Below are positions 9,201-18,988 of a DNA stretch of 64,000 nucleotides, piece after piece. This stretch comes from Cerasicoccus arenae (lineage in GTDB: Bacteria; Verrucomicrobiota; Verrucomicrobiia; Opitutales; Cerasicoccaceae). The notes below the pieces were generated by a model that worked only from the letters and a program-made list of their open reading frames with translations, was not told the origin of the DNA and searched no databases. The stretch lies in assembly GCF_014651635.1 (NCBI RefSeq), contig NZ_BMXG01000011.1:62001-126000 (forward strand). Direction: 5' to 3'. The position numbers and the translations under genes are program-made. Positions within the stretch are counted from its first letter, which is position 1. Each line of letters starts with the position of its first letter.

Positions 9201-9214
9201 TGCATATAATTGCA
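9201..9214. promoter_or_regulatory. Operator, TGCA-N6-TGCA class (regulon 2, site 1)
   Basis: TGCATATAATTGCA lies 32 bp upstream of the PEP-CTERM start at 9169. The A/T-only spacer matches the other copies near the beta-glucan genes. Confidence 0.75.
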
Positions 9215-9785
9215 GAGAATTGAAATGGTCAACAATATTTTTTGAAAGAATCCCGATTCGGCACGAATACTCAAAAAGGAATAGTGGGTTCAACTTTTGT
9301 CGGTGCTGCCAATCTTGCTGGAATTCTGATGGGTTGTGTCGGGCGGTATGTGCTTCCTGTCGCCATGTCATATCAATGTTTGGTCCATTTATGGTAATGG
9401 CATTGATTGCCCTAGATTATAAGCCAACATGACTATAAGTTCAACCGGTCATCATTGATAAATAGCGTGTAAGTAGATTGAGAGGCGATGAACCTTGAAT
9501 TTGTAGAGGAGTCTTAGTGCTTTTTATGTTATGTGTTGTGAGTATGATTTATCATCCATCGCCCGATCCTCAGCTCATAGAAACCATCTGCTGCTTTCGA
9601 GATGCTGATTGATCCTTTAATTGGAAATTTCAGTCAGGCGTAGAATTAAGATTTCTAGTGAGATTTATGGAAATTTCAGCTGTGGTTTTATTTTTTTTTA
9701 GGAAAATTTGATTTGTATCCTGCGATTTATGACTGAGTTAGCGAATCACGATGACATGAGAACTGTATGTAATTGATTTTAAAGT
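9215..9785. other. AT-rich intergenic stretch without a recognisable gene
   Basis: The 894-bp gap between the divergent genes at 9169 and 10064 holds two operator copies near its ends (9201 and 9786). The remainder is AT-rich, and its few short open frames have no Shine-Dalgarno, signal or recognisable motif. I see no RNA gene here. An unannotated small RNA cannot be excluded. Confidence 0.5.
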
Positions 9786-9799
9786 TGCATTTAATTGCA
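9786..9799. promoter_or_regulatory. Operator, TGCA-N6-TGCA class (regulon 2, site 2)
   Basis: TGCATTTAATTGCA lies 264 bp upstream of the sugar-dehydrogenase fusion gene at 10064. That is further from the start than the other copies, so a long leader is possible. Confidence 0.65.
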
Positions 9800-10063
9800 T
9801 GGCTTGAGATATTTGAATTACATCAACGGAAAATCACTTTTAATCGGAGCTCAACACCAGCCATGTCATTCGTCATCCCAATCTTTATGGGCGAACCGGA
9901 TAGCGATATTTTCTCTATCTCTAATGTTTAACCTACTGATGGTCTTTGCTGTCTGTTACACCAGAAAACTACCGATCTTAATCCGAACGAATTATCTACA
10001 TTGCTGAGTGTATATTGAAAAACCCGACGATAGCCTCACAGGATTATACTGCTTAATTATCTC

Positions 10064-13000
10064 ATGGAAAAACCTCTCATAAAACTCTTAGCCGGCCTTT
10101 GTTTAGTATTCAGTTTTGGCTATGCCTCACTTCACGGTGCTTTTTCTGACGCTAACTTTATTACCGAAACGGTTTACAGTGGCAATGGCGTCATATCACT
10201 GGAATTTGACGATGAGGGACGGCTCTATGTGATTGAAAAACAAGGACGATTACTTGTCCTTGAACCTAATGATGGGCCTACGGTACAGATTAGTTATCAA
10301 TACTTTGAAGGAACTTGGAATGAGTTGCCAAACTTTGACAATTTGACTCCGGTTGCAAGTGGGCTGGTCGATGGGTTTGATCTGGACCCACGTTTAAGGG
10401 ATGATTTTTTTGCCTTCCGCTATACTGCGTCCCTCGACATTCTAAATACTGGCGACTACACCTTCTATACCACTTCGGATGACGGAAGCCGCTTACTCGT
10501 GGATGGCATTGAAGTCGTTGATAATGATGGATTGCATGGCAGCATTACCGAAAGCGGGACGATCAATTTAAGCGCTGGCGAGCATACTGTTGTTGTTGAA
10601 TTCTTTGAAAATGGCGGCGGTGAAAGTCTCGTAGTTGAATGGGAGAGCTCAACGATTGTGCGTCAGCCTCTTGGTGGCTCCTCTAGTGATTTTACGCCTC
10701 CTGTTGTGGTGGCAGACATCACTTCTGAGGTGAATGCAGATGGCGAGCGAGGTTTGCTTGGCATGCAGCTTGATCCTGATTTCGCCAACAACCGCTATGT
10801 GTATTTATTCTACTCGACCTCAAATGATCAGCGTCTAATACGCATTACACTGGACGAAACTTTCACGCAGATGGCCCCCGGGTCTCAGATCGTTCTATTG
10901 TCGGGTTTGCCGAACACAACGAATGTCCACAATGCAGGTGACATCCAGTTTCATCCGAATGAGCCCTTTTCACTGTATGTGATGTTGGGGGATGATGGTA
11001 ACCGCAACCTTGTCGATGACCTCAATGTGTATAATGGAAAAGTGCTGCGCGTTGATTCCGCCACGGGCTTAGGTCTTCCTGATAATCCATTTTATGATGG
11101 CACACCGTCCTCGGTTCGTTCCCGTGTCTGGGCACATGGATTTCGCAATGCATTTCGTTTTGTCTTCGATCCGGCTGCACCGATCAGCGATGTGATGTAT
11201 CTCTCCGAAAATGGTGATGGCACTGACCGACTGGTCCGAATTGAAAAGGGAGCCGATGGCGGCTGGCCAGATGAATTCACTGTATCCTCCTCTGATGGAA
11301 AGCGTAAGGTTTTGCGGACGCACAGTCCCTCGGCGACAGGGGTGATTATTATTCGTGGAGGCCCATTTGCTCCAGATGGCCCAGTTATCTATCAGGCGCG
11401 TTATGGGCAGGAGATTCGAAGATGGTCACTCACCGGGGACGAGCTTGATACGTTGACACCAATTAGTGCAGATAACGGTGGCGCTTTTCTGACCAATCCG
11501 CCTGCCAGTATGGTGGCGTTCGAACTCGGGCCTGATGGGACCTTGTACTACACTGATTCCAATCAGGGCGATTCTCTAGGGAATGGCTACGACATTGGCC
11601 GGATACGTTTCCAAGGTGGCGAGCCACCAGTCGCTTTGTTCAATTCATCCAGCATTGAGGGGGCTGCCCCGCTAACTGTTACATTTACGGATAGCTCGAC
11701 TGCGCCAAGTTCGTCGATTGCGACTTGGAGCTGGAATTTTGGTGATGCAGAGACATCCACCCAGCAAAACCCTCAGCATACTTTTAGCAATGCGGGGGTT
11801 TATGTCGTCAGCTTAACGGTCACTAATGCACTTGGATTATCTGATTCTGTGGAGCAGGTCATTTCCGTGTACGAATCGCAAAGTCTATCTATCACTGGTG
11901 AGATTTTCGATGTGCGCAGTGGCAGTGCGTTACCGATGGGCAACGATATTCAGTTAAGCTTTTTTCAGTCGGATGGTGTGACTTCTGCGCAGGTGACTGG
12001 CGGAAGTGGACCAGAACTGAACGTGCTCAGCGTGAGCGCTGGTGATGACATTAATTTTTCTGGTAACGCACAGCTAACGGGCACAGGTGTTGTGATTGTT
12101 GCTGCTGTTGACGATCCGCAGGGCTTCGCTTCCATCACACATGGCTATGCCGTCGATTTAACGAATAGCGCATCGCTTACACTCGACTTGTACTTTTCTG
12201 ATTCGGCATTGGCTGGCCGAGTGCTTGATACTCGATCTGATCCGGCGTTGGTCGACATCGGTATTTCCAGTGGTGCTAACCGGATACCATACGGTACTCT
12301 TGGTGCTCGTGATTTTGGCATCGGCTCCGCCTTTGCACCGACTGGAATTAACCATAGACTCGACGTGGACGATCTTGGCTATTTCTATTTCCCAGTTGCA
12401 TCGAGCGATGCCAATTCAGAGTTTCATTTAGACACGCCAGGCGATACTGGAGCTGCTACTTACGGACGTATCCTCACAAGTGAAACGGTTTCAGGGGGAG
12501 AACTGGCGCAGTGCGTTATTATTCTTGGACTCTTCGATGGCGGTATCGATACGGATGATCTGTCTGGCATTGCCGAAACGCCTGATGTCGATTACATTGA
12601 AGATATACAGACGATTTTTTCAGCGAACTGTATCGGTTGCCATAACGATATCGCAACGAACAGCGGCGGACTAGATCTACAACCAGAAGCAAGTTTTATT
12701 GAACTGGTGAATCGCTATAGTGTCGAAGCGCCCGGCGTTAAACTCGTTGAGCCCGGCTCACCGGGACTAAGCTATCTGATGGAGAAGATTAACTCCGACC
12801 AGCCACAGGTGGGTGACCGTATGCGCCCACATGATCCAATGCCACTGGAAGACCAAGCCATCATTCGCGATTGGATCAGGCAGTTGTCTCCTTATCAGGT
12901 ATGGAGAGACGAGACTTTTGGCGCTGAATCTGGATCGAGTGAGGCTGAGCCTGATAGTGATTTTGATCTGGATGGCATGCAAAATCTGATGGAGTACACT

Positions 13001-13303
13001 CTACGTTCTGATGCCGCGAGTAATGGCGTGATAGCCCTTGTCCGCATTGAGCCAGGGCAGGGGGGTATTTCTCTGCGCATAGCCGAGCCATTGACCAACG
13101 TTTCGATTGCTTGGGAATCTTCTGTGGATTTAAGTCCTGATTCGTGGTCTGTAGTCGCGAGCCGTCCGGCCTTTGGCTCCTGGACGCTTTCGCCTGGGTA
13201 CGAATTATCTACTGACCCACAAACCGGAGAATTTCTGCTAATGCCGCCGGATGGCTCCATTGGTGGTGGTTTGTTTTTCCGATTCGTCGCAGAAAGCGAA
13301 TAA
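10064..13303 (+). CDS. Secreted glucose/sorbosone dehydrogenase-like protein with PA14, PKD and cytochrome c modules
   Basis: A 1079-residue secreted protein with a signal peptide (about 1-25). A beta-propeller of the glucose/sorbosone dehydrogenase (PQQ-type) family begins at about residue 27 and is interrupted by a PA14 module (about 78-200, with the FYTTSDDGSRLLVDG core). The propeller resumes with GERGLLGMQLDPDF and runs to about 510. A PKD domain follows (about 525-602). Near residues 856-860 there is a single heme-c motif, CIGCH, followed by a PMPLEDQAIIRDWI pattern that offers a methionine ligand. The C-terminus has a DFDLDGMQNLMEYTL segment common in Verrucomicrobia exported proteins. 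It may oxidise a sugar at the surface and pass electrons to its own heme. Operator site 2 lies upstream. Confidence 0.82.
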   Translation: MEKPLIKLLAGLCLVFSFGYASLHGAFSDANFITETVYSGNGVISLEFDDEGRLYVIEKQGRLLVLEPNDGPTVQISYQYFEGTWNELPNFDNLTPVASGLVDGFDLDPRLRDDFFAFRYTASLDILNTGDYTFYTTSDDGSRLLVDGIEVVDNDGLHGSITESGTINLSAGEHTVVVEFFENGGGESLVVEWESSTIVRQPLGGSSSDFTPPVVVADITSEVNADGERGLLGMQLDPDFANNRYVYLFYSTSNDQRLIRITLDETFTQMAPGSQIVLLSGLPNTTNVHNAGDIQFHPNEPFSLYVMLGDDGNRNLVDDLNVYNGKVLRVDSATGLGLPDNPFYDGTPSSVRSRVWAHGFRNAFRFVFDPAAPISDVMYLSENGDGTDRLVRIEKGADGGWPDEFTVSSSDGKRKVLRTHSPSATGVIIIRGGPFAPDGPVIYQARYGQEIRRWSLTGDELDTLTPISADNGGAFLTNPPASMVAFELGPDGTLYYTDSNQGDSLGNGYDIGRIRFQGGEPPVALFNSSSIEGAAPLTVTFTDSSTAPSSSIATWSWNFGDAETSTQQNPQHTFSNAGVYVVSLTVTNALGLSDSVEQVISVYESQSLSITGEIFDVRSGSALPMGNDIQLSFFQSDGVTSAQVTGGSGPELNVLSVSAGDDINFSGNAQLTGTGVVIVAAVDDPQGFASITHGYAVDLTNSASLTLDLYFSDSALAGRVLDTRSDPALVDIGISSGANRIPYGTLGARDFGIGSAFAPTGINHRLDVDDLGYFYFPVASSDANSEFHLDTPGDTGAATYGRILTSETVSGGELAQCVIILGLFDGGIDTDDLSGIAETPDVDYIEDIQTIFSANCIGCHNDIATNSGGLDLQPEASFIELVNRYSVEAPGVKLVEPGSPGLSYLMEKINSDQPQVGDRMRPHDPMPLEDQAIIRDWIRQLSPYQVWRDETFGAESGSSEAEPDSDFDLDGMQNLMEYTLRSDAASNGVIALVRIEPGQGGISLRIAEPLTNVSIAWESSVDLSPDSWSVVASRPAFGSWTLSPGYELSTDPQTGEFLLMPPDGSIGGGLFFRFVAESE

Positions 13304-13373
13304 GCGGTTTTCTGACCATTATACGAGGCGCACACTCTATACACCGACAACACAATCAATTTCCACAATAGGT

Positions 13374-13387
13374 TGCATTAAATTGCA
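13374..13387. promoter_or_regulatory. Operator, TGCA-N6-TGCA class (regulon 2, site 3)
   Basis: TGCATTAAATTGCA lies 42 bp upstream of the GH81 start codon at 13430, a position consistent with direct repression. Confidence 0.78.
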
Positions 13388-13429
13388 TCAATATACGTAT
13401 CACGTATCCTCCCTGAACCAATAATACCT

Positions 13430-16400
13430 ATGAAACCCATGAAAAGACTACTGTGTACTCCTTATCGGAGTTTTTTCGCTCGCCTCACGACGTCTGTGAC
13501 GGCTTTTGCATTAGTTCAGCTATCCTGTGTTCACGCACAACAGGCGGTGCCTGTTGGTGCAGGTAGTTATGCTGAATATACGCCCGCACATGAAGATATC
13601 GTCGGCGGAGAAGACATCGGAATGGTATCCTCGTTCCTGAATAGGGAACTCTACATTCATCCATCCAAGGCGGGGGAACCAGTCCCCACGAATGACTGGT
13701 GGACGGATTTGATTTTTAACCAATACTCGGGAAACATGTGGGCGTATCCGTTATCGGTTCAGGCCAATGCTGCGGGCGTTAATGTGTACTTCCCCGTTGA
13801 ATTTTCCGCCTCGGGAACGGACATGCTTACTGAGTATCCTATTTCGGTAGGTGGCGAGGTGGCAATTGTCCTCGGACCGAACGACACGATCCTCGCGGGC
13901 TTTGAAGACGCAGGTTGGCCAGTCGGTTGGAGCACAACGGGCACGGCCTTTGGCAGTGGCCCAGTGGCAGGTGCGGTTTCCGGTCAATCTTTAGTGACAA
14001 ACGTCAATGGCGTCGGGCTCGCGAATTCCTTTCATGGTGGTGATGGGTCAATCGGGGTGCTCACATCGCCGACCTTCACCGTGAATGCGCAATACATTCA
14101 CGCGTTAGTAGGCGGAGGAAATCACCCTGGCACCGCGGAAGTTCGGTTAGTGGTTGATGCCGCCACTGTTCGCACTGCAACCGGTAATAACTCTGAAAAC
14201 ATGGCATGGCAGACTTGGGACGTTTCCGAGTATGATGGACAGGACGCTTACATTGAAGTCGTTGACAATGTCACTGGAGGTTGGGGGCACATTATGGCTG
14301 ACCAGATCGTTATGACTAACGATGACGCTCCTGCGGTCAAGTTCAGCACAGACTTTGCGCCAGCCAGTGCGGTTGCGCTCGATTGGTCCGACTGGCATGT
14401 TACGATGCGCCTAGAGCAAAACGCCAATGCCTACTATGATGTTACGATGGGCCATGGCCTACCATATGTCTGGGTGGAAGTCACTGGTGTTAGCCCACTG
14501 CTGACTATTGATGCTTCGGCAATTATTCGCGACTCTTCTGGTGCTGTGATTAGCTTACCATACACTGGCTCCATGCTGTCAGTCGAAGTGCAGGGGCGGG
14601 CCTTTGGTATACACACCCCCGACGGCACAACTTTTGAGGATTCTAATGGCGACTTGCTGGTGGACTTCAATGGTCTGGACAGCTACTTGGTGATTAGTGC
14701 ACTGCCAGTGTGGAGTGACTTGATCAGCTTTGATTCCAACGCATACGCCATTCCTCGTGATACCATGATGTCTTGGTCCTACAATGCATCAGATGGCTAT
14801 GTGCGTACAAATTGGACCGTTGTCGCCGAGGCGTTAAAGGGAGTGAATACCACGGTGCTACAGGGTTGGATCCCGCACCACTATCGTGAGACCAGTAACG
14901 ATCTGTTATTCACTGGATACAGCTACATTACACCGCGAGGTAAGTTAAAGCTCAGCGAGTCGAACACGGCGGAGATTGATTTCCCCTTCATGGGCATCCT
15001 TCCGAATTTGCCTCCTCCCAGCCAAATTGGAGGTGCGCATGATTATTCGCCTGAGCGCATGGACTTTTATCTCGATCAATATGCAGAGCGGACAGACTAT
15101 GGCGGCGACACATACTGGGGAGGAAAGAGCCTCACTCAATTTGGTGATTATATGACTATCGCCGGAGATCTCGATTCGGATAACCTCGCTGCGCTGAAAG
15201 CATCACTGACAACTGCGCTGACAGATTGGTTCACTTACGACGGGGTCGAGACTGAAAAATACTTCGCACGCTATGATAATTATAAAGCCCTAGTTGGCTT
15301 TAATGAATCGTATGGTTCGTCTCAGTTTACTGACCACCATTTTCACTACGGCTATTTCACACGTGCAGCAGCTCTGCTTGGATTCCAGGATCCGCAGTTC
15401 TTGGCTGACTACGGAGAGATGGTGAAGCTCGTCGCCAAGCAATATGCGAACTGGGACCGCACCGATACAAACTTTCCATTCTTGCGCACGTTCGACCCAT
15501 GGCATGGTCACTCCTATGCGGGTGGAACCAGCGCGGGCAATGGCAACAACCAGGAATCGAGCTCTGAATCGATACAGTCTTGGTGTGGGCTTTTCCTTCT
15601 GGGCCAAGCGATGAGCGATTCTGATATGACCGCTGCCGGTGCGATGGGGTATGCGATTGAGCGCCTTGCCATTAAGGAATATTGGAACGATTATCACGGC
15701 AATCCAGCTGCGACGAATCCAGTCCTCGGTGATGGGGGCGTTTTGTCGCCGAATTATGGCCATGAGCTTGCGGGAATCGTGTTCGATAGTGGTTCCGCCT
15801 ATGCAACCTTCTTTAGTGGTGATCCAGGCTGGATGTATGGCATTCAATGGCTACCTATTCAGCCCGGCCTTGCATATATGGGCGAAGACCCCGCATTCGC
15901 TAAGGCGCAGATGAATTCCATGGTTCAGGATCGAGTGCCGACGATGGCGGGTGCTGCACGTGGCGTTATTCGTGATTATAACTTAGCCCCTGCTCAGACT
16001 GAGTGGCATACGGGAGATACGGTTGGTGCGCTTGAGAAATTCAGGGGTGCGATCAAGTTGGCTAATGATCATAATCCGACCTACACGCTAGCTCTGACAG
16101 GCAATCCGCTTTATGTGAATGGACAGTTGAGTTTCACCGTTGAGGTCGATGGCTCTATTACGTTGGACCCAGCTATTTGGAGCGCAGCGACTCTGGCTAA
16201 CTATCCGGACCTTGTCCCACCAGCTATTGGTCAACCACTCGATGGCTGGCCTCTGTATGATTACCTCTATGTTAACTATGATTACGATGCTAGCTATCTG
16301 GAGGACAAGTGGCATTTCGAGGTGCTCAATTATCAAAGCGGCGTTGATACCGAGCAGGCCAAAAAAGTCATTGGTGACTGGGGTGTCGGTCTCGGTAATG

Positions 16401-18712
16401 TAATCCTCGGCTACATCGCTCACTACGACGCCGATATGGCGGCCGAACTAATGGATGAATTTTACGACGATGGTCATCCGATTGGCATTAGCAATGATAC
16501 CTCGGGCCTCACGTATTTTTATACCCATTCACTACGCTCTTTGGGGCACATTGTTTACGACCGTTACACCGACATTCCAACGAGTCAGGTCTTCTACAAT
16601 CCTGCAACGGACGTTTACAGCTATGCAGTATACAATCCGAGTGATGTTGAACAGACGGCCACTGTTTATTCGACAACTGGCGTGGTCATTGGCTCATTCC
16701 CGGTTCCACCAAGGAAAGTCGTTCAGCACAAGCTTGACGAAGTTCTTAGCACCGTCGAGATCACTGCGTCCAATTCATCCGCTACAGTTGTTCCCGGATC
16801 GACGGTTCAGTTCACCGCAGTTGGTTATGACCAATATGGTGCCACGCACCCGCTGACGAGTGTTAGCTGGTCCGTCAATACCGGTGGTACGATCAGTCCG
16901 AGTGGATTGTTTAGCGCAACCACGAATGCTGATCCGGTAATCGTGACAGTTAGTGCAGACGGCGAGGAGCAGACCTATTCCTTCCGCACGGGCGACGCAC
17001 CTTATCTTGCGGACATCGTGATTGATCCGTCATTTGCTCGTATCGAAGCCGGAGCCACACAGGCGTTTTCGGCGCAAGGACTTGACCAGTATGGTGATGA
17101 TTTCGCGCTTGCTACGTTGGTCTGGGCTGTTGATGGAGGTGGTTCGATTGACGCGAATGGTGCCTTCACTTCCAACGGAACGACTGGTGCTTACTATGTG
17201 ATCGCCGATAATGGAAATGCCTCGCAAACGGCTCTATTCGCCGTGCATCCGCCTTTGCAGAACGTGGCTGCCAACAAGTCCGCTTTCGCTTCCAGTGAAA
17301 ACGGTGCGCCGGGTCTGGCTGGCTTGGCGGTCGATGTTGATGGTGCCACTCGCTGGGAAAGCGAGCATGGTAACGACGACGAGTGGTTCTATGTAGACCT
17401 TGGTTCGAGCTACGACATTAAGCGTATATTCATCGACTGGGAAGGTGCCTTCGCCGGTGAATACAATCTACAAGTGTCCGATGATGCCACGAATTGGAGC
17501 ACCGTATTGACGGTGGAAAAGTCCAATGCCAACGACGACGATTTGACGATCGAATCTACTGGCCGCTATGTGCGATTCCAGGGCATAACCCGTGGCACGG
17601 GCTATGGGTATTCGTTCTACGAGTTTGAAGTCTATGGCTCGTTGTCTGTCGCTTCGATCGAGGGCGCGCAATTGTTCATTAATCCGACAGATGTCGATTT
17701 ACTCAATGGTATGTCTACGGATTTCGATGCGTATGTCTTCGACGTGAACTGGAGCGGTGGCGAGAGCAGCCAGATAAATTGGTCGGCGGACACCGGTTCG
17801 ATTGACGGAAACGGAAGCTATACAGCTACGGAAATCGGCGGCCCTTTTACGGTGACTGCAGATTTCACTGGTGTGGTTGACGGTGGGGGAACACTTGATT
17901 CCACGGCAACCGTTAACGTATCGGGAGGTGGCTATTTCGTGAATGTGGCTCCAACTGGCGTAGCGACTGCGTCATCTGAAGAAGATGTTGGTATGGAGGC
18001 TATATTGACTAATGATGAAAGCCTCTCGACTCGTTGGTCCTCTGTTTTCAACGATGATGAGCACCTTACCATCGACCTCGGTTCGCCGACGTTCATTGAT
18101 TCGGTGATTCTTCGCTGGGAGGGTGCCTACGGCTTGGACTATCACATTCAGCTGTCCGATGACGGGGTCAATTACAGCAATGCGGTTAGTGTTACCAATG
18201 GCGATGGGGGCGAAGACGATTTGCCCGTCGGCGCTAGTGGCCGCTATGTGCGTATGCAGGGTGTAACCCGAGCTACTGTCTGGGGTTACTCCTTATGGGA
18301 GTTTGAAATTTATGCTCAAAGCAGCACACCACCTCTAGTCAATCTGGCGGAGGGACAAACGGCGATCGCTTCTTCCGTTGATGGCACTTACATTGCTGCC
18401 GCTGCGTTCGATGGCAATGGTGGCACGCGCTGGTCAAGTTCATTCAACGATGCTGAGTGGGTCTATGTCGATCTTGGCAGTGTGCAAGCGATCTCTCGGG
18501 TCATTCTGAAGTGGGAAGGTGCCTATGGTGAGGAATACAAGATTCAAGCCTCGGACGACGCCACAAGCTGGACCGATCTTATCGAGGTCGTCAATGGTGA
18601 CGGTGGTGAGGATGACCTGACGCTCTCAGGCTCGGGACGTTATGTGCGGATGCTCGGAATCACTCGTGCAACGCCATGGGGCTACTCACTCTGGGAGTTT
18701 GAAGTCTATTAA
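13430..18712 (+). CDS. Multidomain secreted GH81 endo-beta-1,3-glucanase
   Basis: A 1760-residue exported enzyme with an N-terminal signal (about 1-36, ending VHA). The catalytic region is GH81: N-terminal beta-sandwich from about residue 45 (PVPTNDWWTDL), DHHFHYGYF near 635 and the glutamate-rich NNQESSSESIQSW near 705, where the GH81 catalytic acids lie. A jelly-roll module is inserted at about 153-298 (GFEDAGWPVGW to GWGHIMADQI) that resembles a domain seen beside GH32 levanases. The tail has Ig-like Big_2 domains (about 1105-1270) and three discoidin/CBM32-like modules (about 1276-1402, 1500-1625, 1633-1760), each ending in a YGYSFYEFEVY or WGYSLWEFEVY-like strand. It cleaves internal beta-1,3-glucan bonds outside the cell. 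Operator site 3 lies 42 bp upstream and a strong terminator follows. Confidence 0.93.
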   Translation: MKPMKRLLCTPYRSFFARLTTSVTAFALVQLSCVHAQQAVPVGAGSYAEYTPAHEDIVGGEDIGMVSSFLNRELYIHPSKAGEPVPTNDWWTDLIFNQYSGNMWAYPLSVQANAAGVNVYFPVEFSASGTDMLTEYPISVGGEVAIVLGPNDTILAGFEDAGWPVGWSTTGTAFGSGPVAGAVSGQSLVTNVNGVGLANSFHGGDGSIGVLTSPTFTVNAQYIHALVGGGNHPGTAEVRLVVDAATVRTATGNNSENMAWQTWDVSEYDGQDAYIEVVDNVTGGWGHIMADQIVMTNDDAPAVKFSTDFAPASAVALDWSDWHVTMRLEQNANAYYDVTMGHGLPYVWVEVTGVSPLLTIDASAIIRDSSGAVISLPYTGSMLSVEVQGRAFGIHTPDGTTFEDSNGDLLVDFNGLDSYLVISALPVWSDLISFDSNAYAIPRDTMMSWSYNASDGYVRTNWTVVAEALKGVNTTVLQGWIPHHYRETSNDLLFTGYSYITPRGKLKLSESNTAEIDFPFMGILPNLPPPSQIGGAHDYSPERMDFYLDQYAERTDYGGDTYWGGKSLTQFGDYMTIAGDLDSDNLAALKASLTTALTDWFTYDGVETEKYFARYDNYKALVGFNESYGSSQFTDHHFHYGYFTRAAALLGFQDPQFLADYGEMVKLVAKQYANWDRTDTNFPFLRTFDPWHGHSYAGGTSAGNGNNQESSSESIQSWCGLFLLGQAMSDSDMTAAGAMGYAIERLAIKEYWNDYHGNPAATNPVLGDGGVLSPNYGHELAGIVFDSGSAYATFFSGDPGWMYGIQWLPIQPGLAYMGEDPAFAKAQMNSMVQDRVPTMAGAARGVIRDYNLAPAQTEWHTGDTVGALEKFRGAIKLANDHNPTYTLALTGNPLYVNGQLSFTVEVDGSITLDPAIWSAATLANYPDLVPPAIGQPLDGWPLYDYLYVNYDYDASYLEDKWHFEVLNYQSGVDTEQAKKVIGDWGVGLGNVILGYIAHYDADMAAELMDEFYDDGHPIGISNDTSGLTYFYTHSLRSLGHIVYDRYTDIPTSQVFYNPATDVYSYAVYNPSDVEQTATVYSTTGVVIGSFPVPPRKVVQHKLDEVLSTVEITASNSSATVVPGSTVQFTAVGYDQYGATHPLTSVSWSVNTGGTISPSGLFSATTNADPVIVTVSADGEEQTYSFRTGDAPYLADIVIDPSFARIEAGATQAFSAQGLDQYGDDFALATLVWAVDGGGSIDANGAFTSNGTTGAYYVIADNGNASQTALFAVHPPLQNVAANKSAFASSENGAPGLAGLAVDVDGATRWESEHGNDDEWFYVDLGSSYDIKRIFIDWEGAFAGEYNLQVSDDATNWSTVLTVEKSNANDDDLTIESTGRYVRFQGITRGTGYGYSFYEFEVYGSLSVASIEGAQLFINPTDVDLLNGMSTDFDAYVFDVNWSGGESSQINWSADTGSIDGNGSYTATEIGGPFTVTADFTGVVDGGGTLDSTATVNVSGGGYFVNVAPTGVATASSEEDVGMEAILTNDESLSTRWSSVFNDDEHLTIDLGSPTFIDSVILRWEGAYGLDYHIQLSDDGVNYSNAVSVTNGDGGEDDLPVGASGRYVRMQGVTRATVWGYSLWEFEIYAQSSTPPLVNLAEGQTAIASSVDGTYIAAAAFDGNGGTRWSSSFNDAEWVYVDLGSVQAISRVILKWEGAYGEEYKIQASDDATSWTDLIEVVNGDGGEDDLTLSGSGRYVRMLGITRATPWGYSLWEFEVY

Positions 18713-18765
18713 GAATTCGAGAGAAACGCCCACTGATTCTATTGGGCCAAAAGAATAGTAAGAAA

Positions 18766-18801
18766 AGGAGTCAACCGCGATGCGTGTTGGCTCCTTTTTT
18801 T
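18766..18801 (+). terminator. Rho-independent terminator after GH81
   Basis: AGGAGTCAAC pairs with GTTGGCTCCT (one G-T pair) around a 10-nt loop and is followed by a run of T, 54 bp after the GH81 stop codon. Confidence 0.82.
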
Positions 18802-18831
18802 GATCTAAAATTCTGACTGCCTTAAAAAAAA

Positions 18832-18842
18832 GGGGGGGGGGG
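18832..18842. repeat. G11 homopolymer (preceded by A8)
   Basis: An A8 run followed directly by a G11 run lies 10 bp before operator site 4 and about 146 bp upstream of the PA14 gene. It is outside coding sequence. Confidence 0.9.
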
Positions 18843-18852
18843 TAAATTTAAT

Positions 18853-18866
18853 TGCATAAAATTGCA
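18853..18866. promoter_or_regulatory. Operator, TGCA-N6-TGCA class (regulon 2, site 4)
   Basis: TGCATAAAATTGCA lies 122 bp upstream of the PA14 gene ATG at 18989. A further TTGCA half-site follows at 18875-18879. Confidence 0.72.
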
Positions 18867-18988
18867 CTTATGAATTGCACTCTTGGTAGATTGTTGTAGT
18901 GTTAATTTAGATTTAAAAAGAGTGACTCACTCGTTGCTCCTGCGCATTTGACCCCAACTTGTGTGTTTTTTGTATTAACAGTGCCCCC

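Noticed and set aside
9220-10007. Two open frames of about 70 codons in the large intergenic gap
   Set aside because: No ribosome-binding site, low-complexity AT-rich content and overlap with operator-containing regulatory DNA; no recognisable protein features.
17257-18712. Recent tandem duplication of the three discoidin-like modules of GH81
   Set aside because: The repeats are similar at the protein level but clearly diverged in DNA, so they look like old domain duplications and not a recent or unstable repeat.
18832-18842. G11 run as a frameshift that truncates GH81
   Set aside because: It lies 120 bp after the GH81 stop codon and beyond the terminator, so it cannot affect that reading frame.
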